From Streptomyces sp. NRRL WC-3742 (GTDB lineage Bacteria > Actinomycetota > Actinomycetes > Streptomycetales > Streptomycetaceae), in the NCBI RefSeq assembly GCF_000720635.1, contig NZ_JOCF01000036.1, positions 59,138 through 123,137 on the forward strand: a stretch of 64,000 nucleotides of DNA, in the 5' to 3' direction. The position numbers and the translations under genes are program-made. Below the pieces are notes generated by a model, which saw only the letters and a list, made by a program, of their open reading frames with translations, had not been told where the DNA came from and made no database searches. Below are positions 16,401 to 25,082 of this stretch, one piece after another (within the stretch, counting starts at the first letter, position 1; every line of letters starts with the position of its first letter).

Positions 16401-18194
16401 TTGCTCGACTTCAGCCTTCCGGCCCTCTACCAGGTACCGAGCGACGGTAACCTCTCCGACATCGTGCAGCAGAACGCCGAACGCCACCCGGACGTCGCCG
16501 TTCTCAGCCGCAAGGTGGACGGCCGCTGGCAGGAGTTGACCGCCGCCCAGTTCCAGGTCGAGGTGCAGTCGGCCGCCAAGGGCCTGATCGCCTCCGGCAT
16601 CCGCCCCGGCGACCGGGTCGGCATCATGTCGCGCACCCGCTACGAGTGGACGCTGCTGGACTTCGCGATCTGGACGGCCGGGGCGATCACCGTCCCGGTG
16701 TACGAGACCTCCTCCGCCGAGCAGGTGGAGTGGATCCTCGGGGACTCCGGCGCCGTCGCCGTGATCACCGAGTCCGACCAGCACCGCAAGGTCGTCGAGG
16801 ACGTCCGCGACCGGCTGCCCGGGCTCGCGCAGGTCTGGCAGATCGATCAGGGCGCCGTAGCCGCGCTGGCCGAGGCCGGCCGCGAGGTCGCCGACACGAC
16901 GGTCACCGAGCGCCGCTCGGTCGCCACCGCCGACTCGGTCGCCACGATCGTCTACACCTCGGGCACCACCGGCCGCCCCAAGGGCTGCCAGCTGACCCAC
17001 GGCAACTTCCTGGCCGAGTGCGGCAACGTGGTGGAGCGCCTGGCCCCGCTGTTCAAGACCGGCGAGAGCTCCGTCCTGCTCTTCCTGCCGCTGGCCCACG
17101 TGTTCGCCCGGATCGTCGAGATCGCCCCGGCGATGGCGCCGATCAAGCTCGGCCACGTCTCCGACATCAAGGACATCACCAACGAGCTGGCCACCTTCAG
17201 GCCGACCCTGATCCTGGGCGTGCCCCGGGTGTTCGAGAAGGTGTTCAACACCGCCCGCGCCAAGGCCCAGGCCGACGGCAAGGGCAAGATCTTCGACAAG
17301 GCCGCCGACACGGCGATCGCCTACAGCCGGGCGCTGGACGCCGGCGGCGCGGGCCTCGTCCTGAAGCTCAAGCACGCCGTCTTCGACAAGCTCGTCTACA
17401 GCAAGCTGCGCGCGGCCCTCGGCGGCCGGGCCACCCACGCCATCTCCGGCGGCGCCCCGCTCGGCGAGCGGCTCGGCCACTTCTACCGGGGCATCGGCTT
17501 CACCGTCCTGGAGGGCTACGGCCTCACGGAGACCTGCGCGGCCACCGCCTTCAACCCGGCCGACAGGCCGAAGATCGGCACGGTCGGCCAGCCGGTGCCC
17601 GGCGCCTCCGTGCGGATCGCCGAGGACGGCGAGGTCTTCTTCAAGGGCCCGCACGTCTTCACCGGCTACTGGAACAACCCGCAGGCCACCGCCGACACCC
17701 TCAAGGACGGCTGGATCGCCACCGGCGACATCGGCTCCCTGGACCGCGACGGCTACCTGACGATCACCGGCCGCAAGAAGGAGATCATCGTCACGGCCGG
17801 CGGCAAGAACGTCGCCCCGGCCGTCATCGAGGACCGCATCCGGGCGCACGCCCTGGTCGGCGAGGTCATGGTGGTCGGCGACCGCAAGCCGTTCATCGCC
17901 TGCCTGATCACCGTCGACCCGGACTTCTTCCCCAAGTGGAAGGAGCTCAACGGCAAGCCCGCAGGTGCCACCGTCGCCGACCTCAGGGAAGACCCGGACC
18001 TGCTGGCCGCCCTGCAGTCCGCCGTCGACGACGGCAACGCGGCCGTCTCCCACGCCGAGGCCGTCAAGAAGTTCCGCCTGCTGGACACCGAGTTCTCCGA
18101 GGAGAGCGGCCACCTGACGCCCTCGCTCAAGCTCAAGCGCAACGTGGTGCTCAAGGACTACGCCGCCGACATCGAGGCGATCTACCAGAGGTAG
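16401..18194 (+). CDS. fadD15: Long-chain fatty-acid-CoA ligase (FadD15-like)
   Basis: It activates long-chain fatty acids to acyl-CoA through an acyl-adenylate. TTG start with GAGGAG seven bases upstream; 597 aa. The AMP-binding signature IVYTSGTTGRPKGCQLTHGN is near residue 185, with GYGLTETCAATAFNP and the C-terminal hinge GRKKEIIVTAGGKNV, whose Lys region closes over the adenylate. It is synteny-equivalent to Rv2187 and convergent with the PimB-type gene across a strong hairpin. Confidence 0.93.
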   Translation: MLDFSLPALYQVPSDGNLSDIVQQNAERHPDVAVLSRKVDGRWQELTAAQFQVEVQSAAKGLIASGIRPGDRVGIMSRTRYEWTLLDFAIWTAGAITVPVYETSSAEQVEWILGDSGAVAVITESDQHRKVVEDVRDRLPGLAQVWQIDQGAVAALAEAGREVADTTVTERRSVATADSVATIVYTSGTTGRPKGCQLTHGNFLAECGNVVERLAPLFKTGESSVLLFLPLAHVFARIVEIAPAMAPIKLGHVSDIKDITNELATFRPTLILGVPRVFEKVFNTARAKAQADGKGKIFDKAADTAIAYSRALDAGGAGLVLKLKHAVFDKLVYSKLRAALGGRATHAISGGAPLGERLGHFYRGIGFTVLEGYGLTETCAATAFNPADRPKIGTVGQPVPGASVRIAEDGEVFFKGPHVFTGYWNNPQATADTLKDGWIATGDIGSLDRDGYLTITGRKKEIIVTAGGKNVAPAVIEDRIRAHALVGEVMVVGDRKPFIACLITVDPDFFPKWKELNGKPAGATVADLREDPDLLAALQSAVDDGNAAVSHAEAVKKFRLLDTEFSEESGHLTPSLKLKRNVVLKDYAADIEAIYQR

Positions 18195-18200
18195 TCGCAG

Positions 18201-18253
18201 GTACGGACGTGGCCCCCGCCTCCCCAGGAAGGAGGCGGGGGCCACGTCCGTAC
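18201..18253. terminator. Strong bidirectional terminator
   Basis: A perfect 23-bp inverted repeat with a 7-base loop between convergent stops. The left arm starts GTACGGACGTGGCCCCC at 18201; the right arm ends at 18253. It is symmetric enough to serve both fadD15 and the mannosyltransferase gene. Confidence 0.88.
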
Positions 18254-18259
18254 GCGTTC

Positions 18260-19396
18260 CTAGCCCGCCAGCAGCGAGGTGAGCCGCCCGGCCAGCAGGT
18301 CCCAGCGCCAGGAGCGCTCCACCCAGCGGCGCCCGGCCTCGCCCATCCGTCGCCGCAGATCCTCGTCCTTCAGCAGCCGCACGATCCGCTCCGCCGAGGC
18401 CGCCGCCGAGCCGCCGGGCACCACGTACCCGGTCTCGCCCTCCAGCACCGCGTCCGGCGCCCCGCCGGAGTCTCCCGCGACCACCGGCAGGCCCGTCGCC
18501 GAAGCCTCCAGGTAGACGATCCCCAGGCCCTCGACGTCCAGGCCCCCGCGCCGCGTCCGGCAGGGCATCGCGAAGACGTCCCCGGCGCCGTAGTGGGCGG
18601 GCAGCTCCTCCCAGGGCACCGAGCCGGTGAAGCGCACCGAGTCCCGTACGCCCCGGGCGTCCGCCAGCTTCTCCAGGTCCGCCCGGTACGGGCCGCCGCC
18701 CACGATCAGCAGCACGGCGTCCGGCACGTCGGCGAGGATCTGCGGCATCGCCTCGATCAGGGTGTCCTGGCCCTTGCGCGGCACCAGCCGGGAGACGCAG
18801 ACCACCACGGGCCGGTCCGCCAGCCCCAGGCGGCGGCGCACCTCGGCGCCCCCGGACCCCGGGTGGAAGGCCGTCTCGTCCACGCCCGGCGGCAGCTGCA
18901 CCATCCGGGCCGCGGCCTGCGGCCCCACCGCGGCGGCGATCCGCGAGCGGGTGTACTCCCCCAGGTACGTCAGCACGTCGGTGCCCGCGCCGATCCGGCG
19001 CAGCAGCTGCCGCGAGCCGGGCAGCTGCGCCCAGGCGGCCTCGTGCCCGTGGGTCATGCCGAGCAGCCTCCCGGCCCCGGCACGGCGAAGCGTGGGCGCC
19101 ATCAGGCCCAGCGGGGCGGCGGCGCCGAACCAGACCGAGTCGCACCTCTCGGCGCGCAGGATCTCGGCGGCCCGCCGGGTGACCCGCGGTGTGGGAACCA
19201 TCACCTTCGTGCGGTCCCGGATCACCGGGAACGGCTGCTCCGCGTCGAAGGCCCGTACCTCGCTGCCGTCGCGCCAGGTGGAGGCGTAGACCACGATGCT
19301 CCCGGCGGGCTGACGCACCGCCATGTTGTGTACGAAGGCTTGGATGCCTCCGGGACGCGGCGGGAAGTCGTTGGTGACGATCAAGGTTCTGTGCAT
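18260..19396 (-). CDS. pimB: GT4 mannosyltransferase, PimB-like
   Basis: A GT-B fold family 4 glycosyltransferase (378 aa from the ATG at 19396, starting MHRTLIVTNDFPPRPGGI). Hallmarks: the Gly-rich loop PPRPGGIQ, VVCVSRLVPRKGQD for donor phosphate contact, and the E-x7-E motif in GLDVEGLGIVYLEASATGLP. Its nearest described relatives are GDP-mannose phosphatidylinositol monomannoside transferases (PimB', Rv2188c), adding the second mannose of PIM on the cytoplasmic face. Streptomyces makes PIM-related lipids, so this is plausible, but substrate is inferred from synteny. In-frame sequence upstream to 19492 lacks family match. Confidence 0.85.
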   Translation of the reverse strand: MHRTLIVTNDFPPRPGGIQAFVHNMAVRQPAGSIVVYASTWRDGSEVRAFDAEQPFPVIRDRTKVMVPTPRVTRRAAEILRAERCDSVWFGAAAPLGLMAPTLRRAGAGRLLGMTHGHEAAWAQLPGSRQLLRRIGAGTDVLTYLGEYTRSRIAAAVGPQAAARMVQLPPGVDETAFHPGSGGAEVRRRLGLADRPVVVCVSRLVPRKGQDTLIEAMPQILADVPDAVLLIVGGGPYRADLEKLADARGVRDSVRFTGSVPWEELPAHYGAGDVFAMPCRTRRGGLDVEGLGIVYLEASATGLPVVAGDSGGAPDAVLEGETGYVVPGGSAAASAERIVRLLKDEDLRRRMGEAGRRWVERSWRWDLLAGRLTSLLAG

Positions 19397-19634
19397 CGGG
19401 CCACGGCTCGCTCGGTCGGGGGGTGCTCGGCGCACCGCTGGGTGATCCGTACGATAGGTCAACACCATGGCCCGCCGGGAACGGAACCGCACACGGCAAC
19501 CGTTTGACCCCCGGGTCAGTCCTAGTACCTAGGCCGCCTTCGGGACTTCGGGCTTTCGAGGCTTCGAGGCACGGCCCGGGCGTCCGTCCTTACGACGCCT
19601 CCGGTGGGGACGTCGAGACGAACGAGGGAGCGCA

Positions 19635-21011
19635 GTGGAATTGGCCCCGGCCACCGAGCCCGGTTCTGCGCGCGGCCGACTCGGCCGCCCGCTCGGGGCG
19701 CTGGCGGCGCTCGGCGCGACCTGGGTCGCGGGCAGGACGCTGCTGGTCCTGCTGATGACCGGCGTGCTCAAGGCGCCCGGCGGGGACGTCACCGCCGACG
19801 TCTGGATGATCTACCACGCCTGGTACGGCGTGCTGCACACCGGCACCTTCCCGTTCGACGACGTCACCTGGCAGTACCCGCCGGGCGCCGCCCTGATCAT
19901 CCTGCTGCCGGGCCTGCTGCCCTGGTCGTACCTGGTCTCCTTCTGGGTGATCTGCGGGATCGCCGACGCCGTCGCGCTCGCCGTGCTGGTGCGCACGGGC
20001 CTGCGCAAGGGGCGGGCGCTGACCGGCGCCTGGCTCTGGGTGGTGGCCGTGCCGCTGCTCGGCCCGATGATCTACAACCGCTTCGACATCATCGTCACGG
20101 CCCTCGCGGTGGCCGGCCTGCTGGCGCTGGTACGGCGCCCGGCGGTCGGCGGGCTGCTGCTGGGCCTGGGCGGCATCGTCAAGATCTGGCCGCTGCTGGG
20201 CCTGATCGGCACCCCGTCCGGTCGGCGCACCCGCCGGGCCTGGACGCTGGCGGCGGCCACCGCCGTCTCGGTGGGCTTCCTGCTCGCGGCCGGCATGAAC
20301 GGCGCCTTCGGCTTCCTGGCCTTCCAGGGGGCCCGCGGCATCGAGGTGGAGTCGGTGGGCGCGCTTCCGCTGCACTACGCCCGGCTGGCCGGTGCCTGGG
20401 ACGGCAAGGTCACCATGAACTACGGCTCCCCCGAGATGCTCGGGCCGTGGGTACCGGTGATCAGCAAGGTGATGATGGCCTGCACGGTGCTGGGCTTCGC
20501 CTGGCTGCTGTTCTGGCGCTACACCGCCAAGCGCCGCAACGCGGCCACCATGTACGACGCGGCGCTGTGCGCACTGCTGATCTTCATCGTGACCAGCCGG
20601 GTGATCAGCCCGCAGTACCTGGTCTGGCTGGTCGGCGTCGCGGCGGTCTGCCTGACGGTGCGCGGCACCAGCCAGCGGCCGGTGGCGCTGCTGATCCTGC
20701 TCGCCTGCCCGCTGACGGTGCTGGAGTTCCCGACGCTGTTCACCCAGGTCCTCGGCAGCGACGCGCTGGCGATCACCGTGCTGAGCCTGCGCAACCTGCT
20801 GCTGGTGGCCGCCACCGTGGTCTCCTGCGTCCGCCTGTGGCGCTCCACCCGCGCCGCGGCCCCGCTGCCGGCCACGGTGGTGCTGGAGCAGCCCGAGCCG
20901 GTCCCCGCGGGCCCTGCCGGCCATGCCTGGCCGGTGCGCCCGGGCATCGCGTACGAGCAGGACCTGCTCGACGGCATCGAGCAGCCCGGCACCCCGGCCA
21001 AGCGCGGCTGA
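19635..21011 (+). CDS. GT87 polyprenol-phosphate-mannose-type glycosyltransferase
   Basis: A polytopic membrane GT-C enzyme of 458 aa with about ten hydrophobic helices. GTG start after GAGGGAG. An early acidic residue after the first helix (GGDVTADVWMIY) fits the catalytic Asp of the family, and WQYPPGAA is a GT87 motif. Such enzymes (PimE, for example) use polyprenyl-phosphate mannose on the outer face. It is divergent from the PimB-like gene, so both may serve one mannolipid or glycan path. The C-terminal 45 residues are Pro/Ala-rich and cytoplasmic. Acceptor unknown. Confidence 0.82.
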   Translation: MELAPATEPGSARGRLGRPLGALAALGATWVAGRTLLVLLMTGVLKAPGGDVTADVWMIYHAWYGVLHTGTFPFDDVTWQYPPGAALIILLPGLLPWSYLVSFWVICGIADAVALAVLVRTGLRKGRALTGAWLWVVAVPLLGPMIYNRFDIIVTALAVAGLLALVRRPAVGGLLLGLGGIVKIWPLLGLIGTPSGRRTRRAWTLAAATAVSVGFLLAAGMNGAFGFLAFQGARGIEVESVGALPLHYARLAGAWDGKVTMNYGSPEMLGPWVPVISKVMMACTVLGFAWLLFWRYTAKRRNAATMYDAALCALLIFIVTSRVISPQYLVWLVGVAAVCLTVRGTSQRPVALLILLACPLTVLEFPTLFTQVLGSDALAITVLSLRNLLLVAATVVSCVRLWRSTRAAAPLPATVVLEQPEPVPAGPAGHAWPVRPGIAYEQDLLDGIEQPGTPAKRG

Positions 21012-21016
21012 TCAGA

Positions 21017-22225
21017 TCAGGAGGCGGCCAGCGCCGCCACCTCGTCCCGCCAGAGCCGGGTGAACTCGGCCAGCCCGAGGCCCAGTTCGGCCCTGAGCAG
21101 CCGGTCGGTGCGGTGGTCGCGGTCCTCGCCCTGCCCGTCCTCGGCGCCGACCGCGCGGTAGAAGGAGACCAGCTTGTCGGGGCCGTGGCGGCGGGCGATC
21201 AGCGCGCAGGCGAGCCAGGACTGCTCGTACGCCTGGGAGATGCCCTCGGCCCCGGCGGCGAAGGCCCGGTCGGCGGGCAGGGCCGTGGGCAGGCGGCCGG
21301 CGGCGACGTCCCTGGTCAGCTCGGGGGCGATCTGCTGCGGGGTGCGGCCGCAGTCCCGGTAGGCCGTCCAGTCGGCGACGCCCTCGGAGAGCCACAGCGG
21401 GGTCCAGGCGCGGGTGTCGGCCCTGGTGGCGACGTGGGTGGTCTCGTGGGTGATCACGACCTGACGGCCGAAGTCGCTGAGCTTGCCGTAGGTGTCGGGG
21501 TTGACGACGACCCGATCCGCCGGGGCGTGCCCGGGGGCGCCGGGGGCGGCGACGGTGACGGCCGCCATGCCCGTCCAGCTCGCCGGGTCGGACTCCATCA
21601 GCTGGGCGAACTGGGCCTGGGTGGCGGGCAGTTCGAACAGCACCCGGCCCGGCCAGGCGCTGCCCCAGACCTCACTGACGGACGCGACGGCGCGGTCCCC
21701 GAACGCGGTCATGGCCGCCATGACGGCCATGAGGCCGGGCACGGCGTCGAGGGCGAGGATCCGGCAGTGCGCGCCGGAGGCGGTCCGTACGGTGCCCAGG
21801 TCCCACAGGGGCGGGGGGCCGCCCGCCCGCTCCTCGCGCTCGATGCTCCAGCCGTCCCCGGCCCGGGCCACCTCGAGCCGGCGCGGGTACACCACCGGCT
21901 GCTCGTCGTACCCGTCGATCCGCACGGCCAGGTCGGCGGAGACGGTGAACCGCTGGGCCCCGTCCGTTCGGCCCCCGTCCGGCGCCGAGAGGACGATCTC
22001 GCGGTACTGCGCCGTCCTCGCCCCGGGCACCGGCAGCGCCGAGGCCCGATCCCTCAGCAGCCCCTCCACCACGGCCTGCCGGTCGTCCGCGGGAGCGGCG
22101 GGCGCCGCCGGGGAGGCGGGCGGCAGGGAGAGCTGGGCCAGCCCTCCGGCGGCGAGGAGCAGGGCCCCGCGCCGGGTGAGGGTGCGGCCGGCTATGGCGG
22201 ACGGGCCGGAGGGCGGCGCGCTCAG
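21017..22225 (-). CDS. Secreted zinc metalloprotease-like protein (probable CTG start)
   Basis: A secreted protein with metalloprotease-like HETTH (in RQVVITHETTHVATRAD), followed by WLSEGVADW, a gluzincin-like arrangement with the Glu as third ligand. The first ATG/GTG in frame is the GTG at 22072 (351 aa), but the frame upstream encodes a clear export signal, TRRGALLLAAGGLAQLSLP then Ala-x-Ala sites. I therefore extend to a CTG at 22225. It overlaps the TGA of the upstream NlpC/P60 gene (CTGA), with GGGGTGG before it (402 aa). An ATA at the spot where MAGRTLTRRG would begin is another possibility. Peptidase activity is inferred. Confidence 0.7.
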   Translation of the reverse strand: MSAPPSGPSAIAGRTLTRRGALLLAAGGLAQLSLPPASPAAPAAPADDRQAVVEGLLRDRASALPVPGARTAQYREIVLSAPDGGRTDGAQRFTVSADLAVRIDGYDEQPVVYPRRLEVARAGDGWSIEREERAGGPPPLWDLGTVRTASGAHCRILALDAVPGLMAVMAAMTAFGDRAVASVSEVWGSAWPGRVLFELPATQAQFAQLMESDPASWTGMAAVTVAAPGAPGHAPADRVVVNPDTYGKLSDFGRQVVITHETTHVATRADTRAWTPLWLSEGVADWTAYRDCGRTPQQIAPELTRDVAAGRLPTALPADRAFAAGAEGISQAYEQSWLACALIARRHGPDKLVSFYRAVGAEDGQGEDRDHRTDRLLRAELGLGLAEFTRLWRDEVAALAAS

Positions 22226-23268
22226 AGCCGCACCACCCCGGAGACGGGCATCGCGTTGACGCTCTCGTACCGCACCCGGGCCCCCGGGTACGGGGCGTGC
22301 ACGATCACCCCGCCGCCGGCGTACATGCCGACGTGGTGCATGTCCCGATAGAAGATCACCAGGTCTCCCGGCCGCGCTTCGGAGAGGCTGATCCGCTGCC
22401 CTGCGTACGCCTGGGCCTGCGAGGTCCGCGGCAGGGTCACTCCGGCCTGCCGCCAGCTGTAGTACATCAGACCGGAGCAGTCGAACGCACGGGGCCCTGT
22501 GGAGCCGTAGACGTACGGCGAGCCGATCATCCGCACCGCGGCGGCCAGCGCGGCCGCCCCTCGCTCGGAGGCGGCCGGGGCGTCGCCGAGGTCGAGCCGG
22601 TCGGTGCCGCGGGTGGCGCGCTGCTCGGCGTCCCGGGCGTCCTGGGCGGTCATCCTGGCGCGCTCGGAGGCGCTGAGGCTGTTGAGCAGCTTCTGCGCCT
22701 TGGCCAGGCGCTGCTGGATGTCCTGCTTGCTGTCGGCCAGGGTGCGGCGGGTCTGCTCCAGCGCCTCGAGCTTGCCCGCCGCCTCGGCGCGGCGCTGGTC
22801 GAGGCGGCGCTGACGGGTGACCACCTCGTGCAGCGTCTCCTGCTGGCGGGTGGCGGCCTGGTCGAGCGTCCGGGCCCTGGAGAGGTAGCCCTCCGGGTCG
22901 CTGGAGAGCATCAGCTGGGCGGTCCTGGCCATCCCGCCGCCGCGGTACTCGGCGCCGGCCACGGCGGCGAGGTCCCCGCGCAGGTCGTTGAGCTCGTCCT
23001 GCGCGGTGGCGATCTCACCCTGGAGGATGGTGGTCTCGCCCTGGAGGCGCTTCTGGGCCTCCAGGGCGGCGTTGTACTTCTCCGAAGCCTGCTCGGCCTC
23101 GTCGTACAGCTGCTCCACCTGTGACTTGACGTCCTTGCGGCTGGGCGCGTCCGGGCTGCCGGGCGCGGCCTGGGCGCTGCCGCCGGGGGTGACGCCGATG
23201 GCGGTGGTGGCGGCCGCGGTCAGCACCAGCGCACGGGCGAGCAGTCGGGAACGGCGGTGCACGGGCAT
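22222..23268 (-). CDS. NlpC/P60 endopeptidase with coiled-coil (paralogue 1)
   Basis: A secreted peptidoglycan endopeptidase of 348 aa (ATG at 23268). Signal peptide to about residue 36 (LVLTAAATTAIGVTP...AQAAP), a long coiled coil (about 45-225), then the NlpC/P60 domain. Catalytic Cys264 is in FDCSGLMYYS, with His312 in HHVGMYAG and His324 in VHAP. The coiled coil probably autoinhibits or binds a regulator, as in RipC. It is the syntenic equivalent of Rv2190c. It overlaps the downstream metalloprotease-like gene at CTGA. Confidence 0.93.
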   Translation of the reverse strand: MPVHRRSRLLARALVLTAAATTAIGVTPGGSAQAAPGSPDAPSRKDVKSQVEQLYDEAEQASEKYNAALEAQKRLQGETTILQGEIATAQDELNDLRGDLAAVAGAEYRGGGMARTAQLMLSSDPEGYLSRARTLDQAATRQQETLHEVVTRQRRLDQRRAEAAGKLEALEQTRRTLADSKQDIQQRLAKAQKLLNSLSASERARMTAQDARDAEQRATRGTDRLDLGDAPAASERGAAALAAAVRMIGSPYVYGSTGPRAFDCSGLMYYSWRQAGVTLPRTSQAQAYAGQRISLSEARPGDLVIFYRDMHHVGMYAGGGVIVHAPYPGARVRYESVNAMPVSGVVRL

Positions 23269-23351
23269 GGCGGCTGCGACTCCTATCCTGCTGCGCGGGC
23301 CCTCGCCGCCGCCCCGGAACGGGCGGCCCTGGAGCGGGAGTCCGGTGGCAG

Positions 23352-23381
23352 ACGTTAGCGAGTCCGGGCAATCGAGTCCAA
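23352..23381 (-). promoter_or_regulatory. Predicted promoter of NlpC/P60 paralogue 1
   Basis: On the minus strand TTGGAC (23376-23381) and TAACGT (23352-23357) are 18 bp apart, a good match to the HrdB-type consensus. They lie about 85 bp upstream of the ATG. No ydaO-type element is seen in this leader. Confidence 0.55.
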
Positions 23382-23445
23382 ACCCTCGCCGACCCGAATA
23401 TTCGCCCCCCAATCGGACATCAGGACGACTACCCGGCAAAGCCGC

Positions 23446-23478
23446 AGGCCCGGCCTCCCGCGAGGGGAGGCCGGGCCT
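23446..23478 (-). terminator. Terminator after NlpC/P60 paralogue 2
   Basis: AGGCCCGGCCTCCC (23446-23459) pairs with GGGAGGCCGGGCCT (23465-23478). It lies 17 bp downstream of the paralogue 2 stop on the minus strand and separates it from the paralogue 1 promoter. Confidence 0.82.
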
Positions 23479-23495
23479 GGAGGAGCCGGACGGGA

Positions 23496-24605
23496 TCAGA
23501 CCCGCACGACGGACACGAGCGGCATGTTGGAGACCGCCTCGTAGCGCACCGAGGCACCCGGCTTGGGCGCGTGCAGCACCATGCCGTTGCCGGCGTAGAT
23601 GCCGACGTGGTGGGCGTCGGTGTAGAAGATCAGGAGGTCGCCGGGCTGCGCCCCGGACAGGTCGCCGCCGATCCGGGTGCCGGCGTGGGCCTGCTCCTGC
23701 GAGGTGCGCGGCAGCGAGACGTTGGCCTGGTTGAACGCCCAGACCATCAGGCCCGAGCAGTCGAACGAGCCGGGGCCGCTGGCGCCGTAGACGTACGGGC
23801 TGCCGATCTTGGAGGCCGCGAACTGCAGGGCCGCCGCGCCGTGCGAGCTGCCGGGGGCGATCACGGGTGCCGGGGTCGCCGACGAGGCCGCCGGGTCGGT
23901 ACGGGCGCTGTCGCGCGAGGCGCGGGCGGGCGCCGGCTGCGCGGCGTCGACCTTGGCCTTGGCGTCGGCGGCGGCCTTCGCCTCGGCGGCGGCGATCTGC
24001 TGGCGCTCCTGCTCCGTCAGCGTGGCGAGGAGGTCCTGGGCCGCCTTCAGCTTGCCCTGGAGCGCTTCCTTGTCGGCCTTGAGCTGCTTGGTCGTGCTCT
24101 CCAGCTCGGTGAGCTTGCCCTGGGCCTCGTTGCGGTCCTGGTCGAGCTTGCGCTGCTCGCCCTGGAGCTCCTTGAGCTGGTTCTTCTGGGAGCCGCCGAC
24201 CTGGTTCAGGGTGCCGGCCTGGTTGAGGAAGGTGTCCGGGCTGGAGTTGAACATCAGCTGGACCGTCGGGGATATGCCCCCGTTGCGGTACTGCTCGCCG
24301 GCGATCTCGGCGAGGCCGCCCTGGAGGTCGGTGACCTGGGCCTGCTGCCGGGCGATCTTGTCCTGCAGGCCGGAGACCTGCTTCTGCAGCGTCTGCTGCT
24401 TCTCCTGCGAGGCGTTGTACTTCTCGCTCGCCTGCTCGGCCTGCTCGTTGAGCTGGTCTACCTGCTCCTTGACCTGGTCCTTGCTCGGCTGCGGGTCGGC
24501 GTGGGCGCCGGACTGCGCGGAGAGCGCGACGGCCGCGGCGGCGACACCGGTCAGGATCGAGACGCGGGCCCGGCCTGCGGGCTTGGGACGACGATGGGAC
24601 GCCAC
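23496..24605 (-). CDS. NlpC/P60 endopeptidase with coiled-coil (paralogue 2, riboswitch-controlled)
   Basis: A secreted peptidoglycan endopeptidase, 369 aa from the GTG at 24605 (MASHRRPKPAGRARV). AAGGAG lies upstream; a GTG at 24626 would put that site inside the gene, and paralogue 3 aligns from the same residue. Signal peptide ends near AQSGAHA. Coiled coil about 35-215, an Ala/Lys-rich and Pro linker, then the catalytic domain: Cys283 in FDCSGLMVWA, His333 in HHVGIYAG, His345. It is preceded by a ydaO c-di-AMP riboswitch, linking it to turgor and wall remodelling, for example at germination. Confidence 0.93.
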   Translation of the reverse strand: MASHRRPKPAGRARVSILTGVAAAAVALSAQSGAHADPQPSKDQVKEQVDQLNEQAEQASEKYNASQEKQQTLQKQVSGLQDKIARQQAQVTDLQGGLAEIAGEQYRNGGISPTVQLMFNSSPDTFLNQAGTLNQVGGSQKNQLKELQGEQRKLDQDRNEAQGKLTELESTTKQLKADKEALQGKLKAAQDLLATLTEQERQQIAAAEAKAAADAKAKVDAAQPAPARASRDSARTDPAASSATPAPVIAPGSSHGAAALQFAASKIGSPYVYGASGPGSFDCSGLMVWAFNQANVSLPRTSQEQAHAGTRIGGDLSGAQPGDLLIFYTDAHHVGIYAGNGMVLHAPKPGASVRYEAVSNMPLVSVVRV

Positions 24606-24627
24606 GAAGGCGGGCTCCTTCTTCACG

Positions 24628-24800
24628 TCCGCCTACCGGGTGAGCTGACGGGTTCGGGCCGGAAGCTGCCCTACGACGCCTCACGGCCGTTCCAGCGGCC
24701 GACCTGGCGCCGATTCACCCCGGAGGAACGTGGTTCCCCGGCTCCGTTCCACAGCGCCCCGACTACTGGGCTCCCCTGTCGGACAGTCGTCGTGACCTGC
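24628..24800 (-). ncRNA. ydaO-type c-di-AMP riboswitch
   Basis: The minus-strand leader carries the conserved ydaO core: GCCGGGGAACCACGTT, then GGGGTGAATCGGCG, and at the 3' end GCCCGAACCCGTCAGCTCAC followed by CGGTAGGCGG just before the ribosome site of NlpC/P60 paralogue 2. In Streptomyces such elements precede rpf and NlpC/P60-type hydrolases and turn expression off when c-di-AMP binds. The ends are approximate. Confidence 0.88.
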
Positions 24801-24879
24801 CCCGCTGCTTCGCGAACTCGGCGGGAACCACCGCCGCCACCCAGGCTGGGCGATCGACAGTGCGGTGGTTCGAGGCACG

Positions 24880-24909
24880 ACCCTAGTAACTGAACCGTGA
24901 TCCGTTCAA
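24880..24909 (-). promoter_or_regulatory. Promoter of the riboswitch leader
   Basis: TTGAAC (24904-24909) and TAGGGT (24880-24885) on the minus strand are 18 bp apart. The start would fall near 24873, giving a leader of about 270 nt that contains the riboswitch. The flanking 24890-25010 is unusually AT-rich for this window and I see no gene in it. Confidence 0.65.
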
Positions 24910-25082
24910 ATCCTTGTCAGAAAAAAGACGGAAGATTACCCAAGTTCTTTTGTGAAAATGACCGATCGTGATCACGTCCCCACGCATAGCTGATCTGATT
25001 TCATGAATCAGCCATGGGACGGTCAAAAGCGAGCACCACCCCCCGAGGCGGGAGGTGGCGCACGTCACGAGATGTCGGGGCG

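Noticed and set aside
16236..19499. A very long minus-strand open frame (over 1000 codons) opposite fadD15
   Set aside because: It is a GC-driven shadow of fadD15 and of the pimB frame; composition is Arg/Gly/Val-rich with no motif, while the real genes have clear family motifs.
24883..25068. A 61-codon minus-strand frame in the AT-rich region
   Set aside because: It overlaps the riboswitch promoter, has no ribosome site and unusual codon use for this genome.
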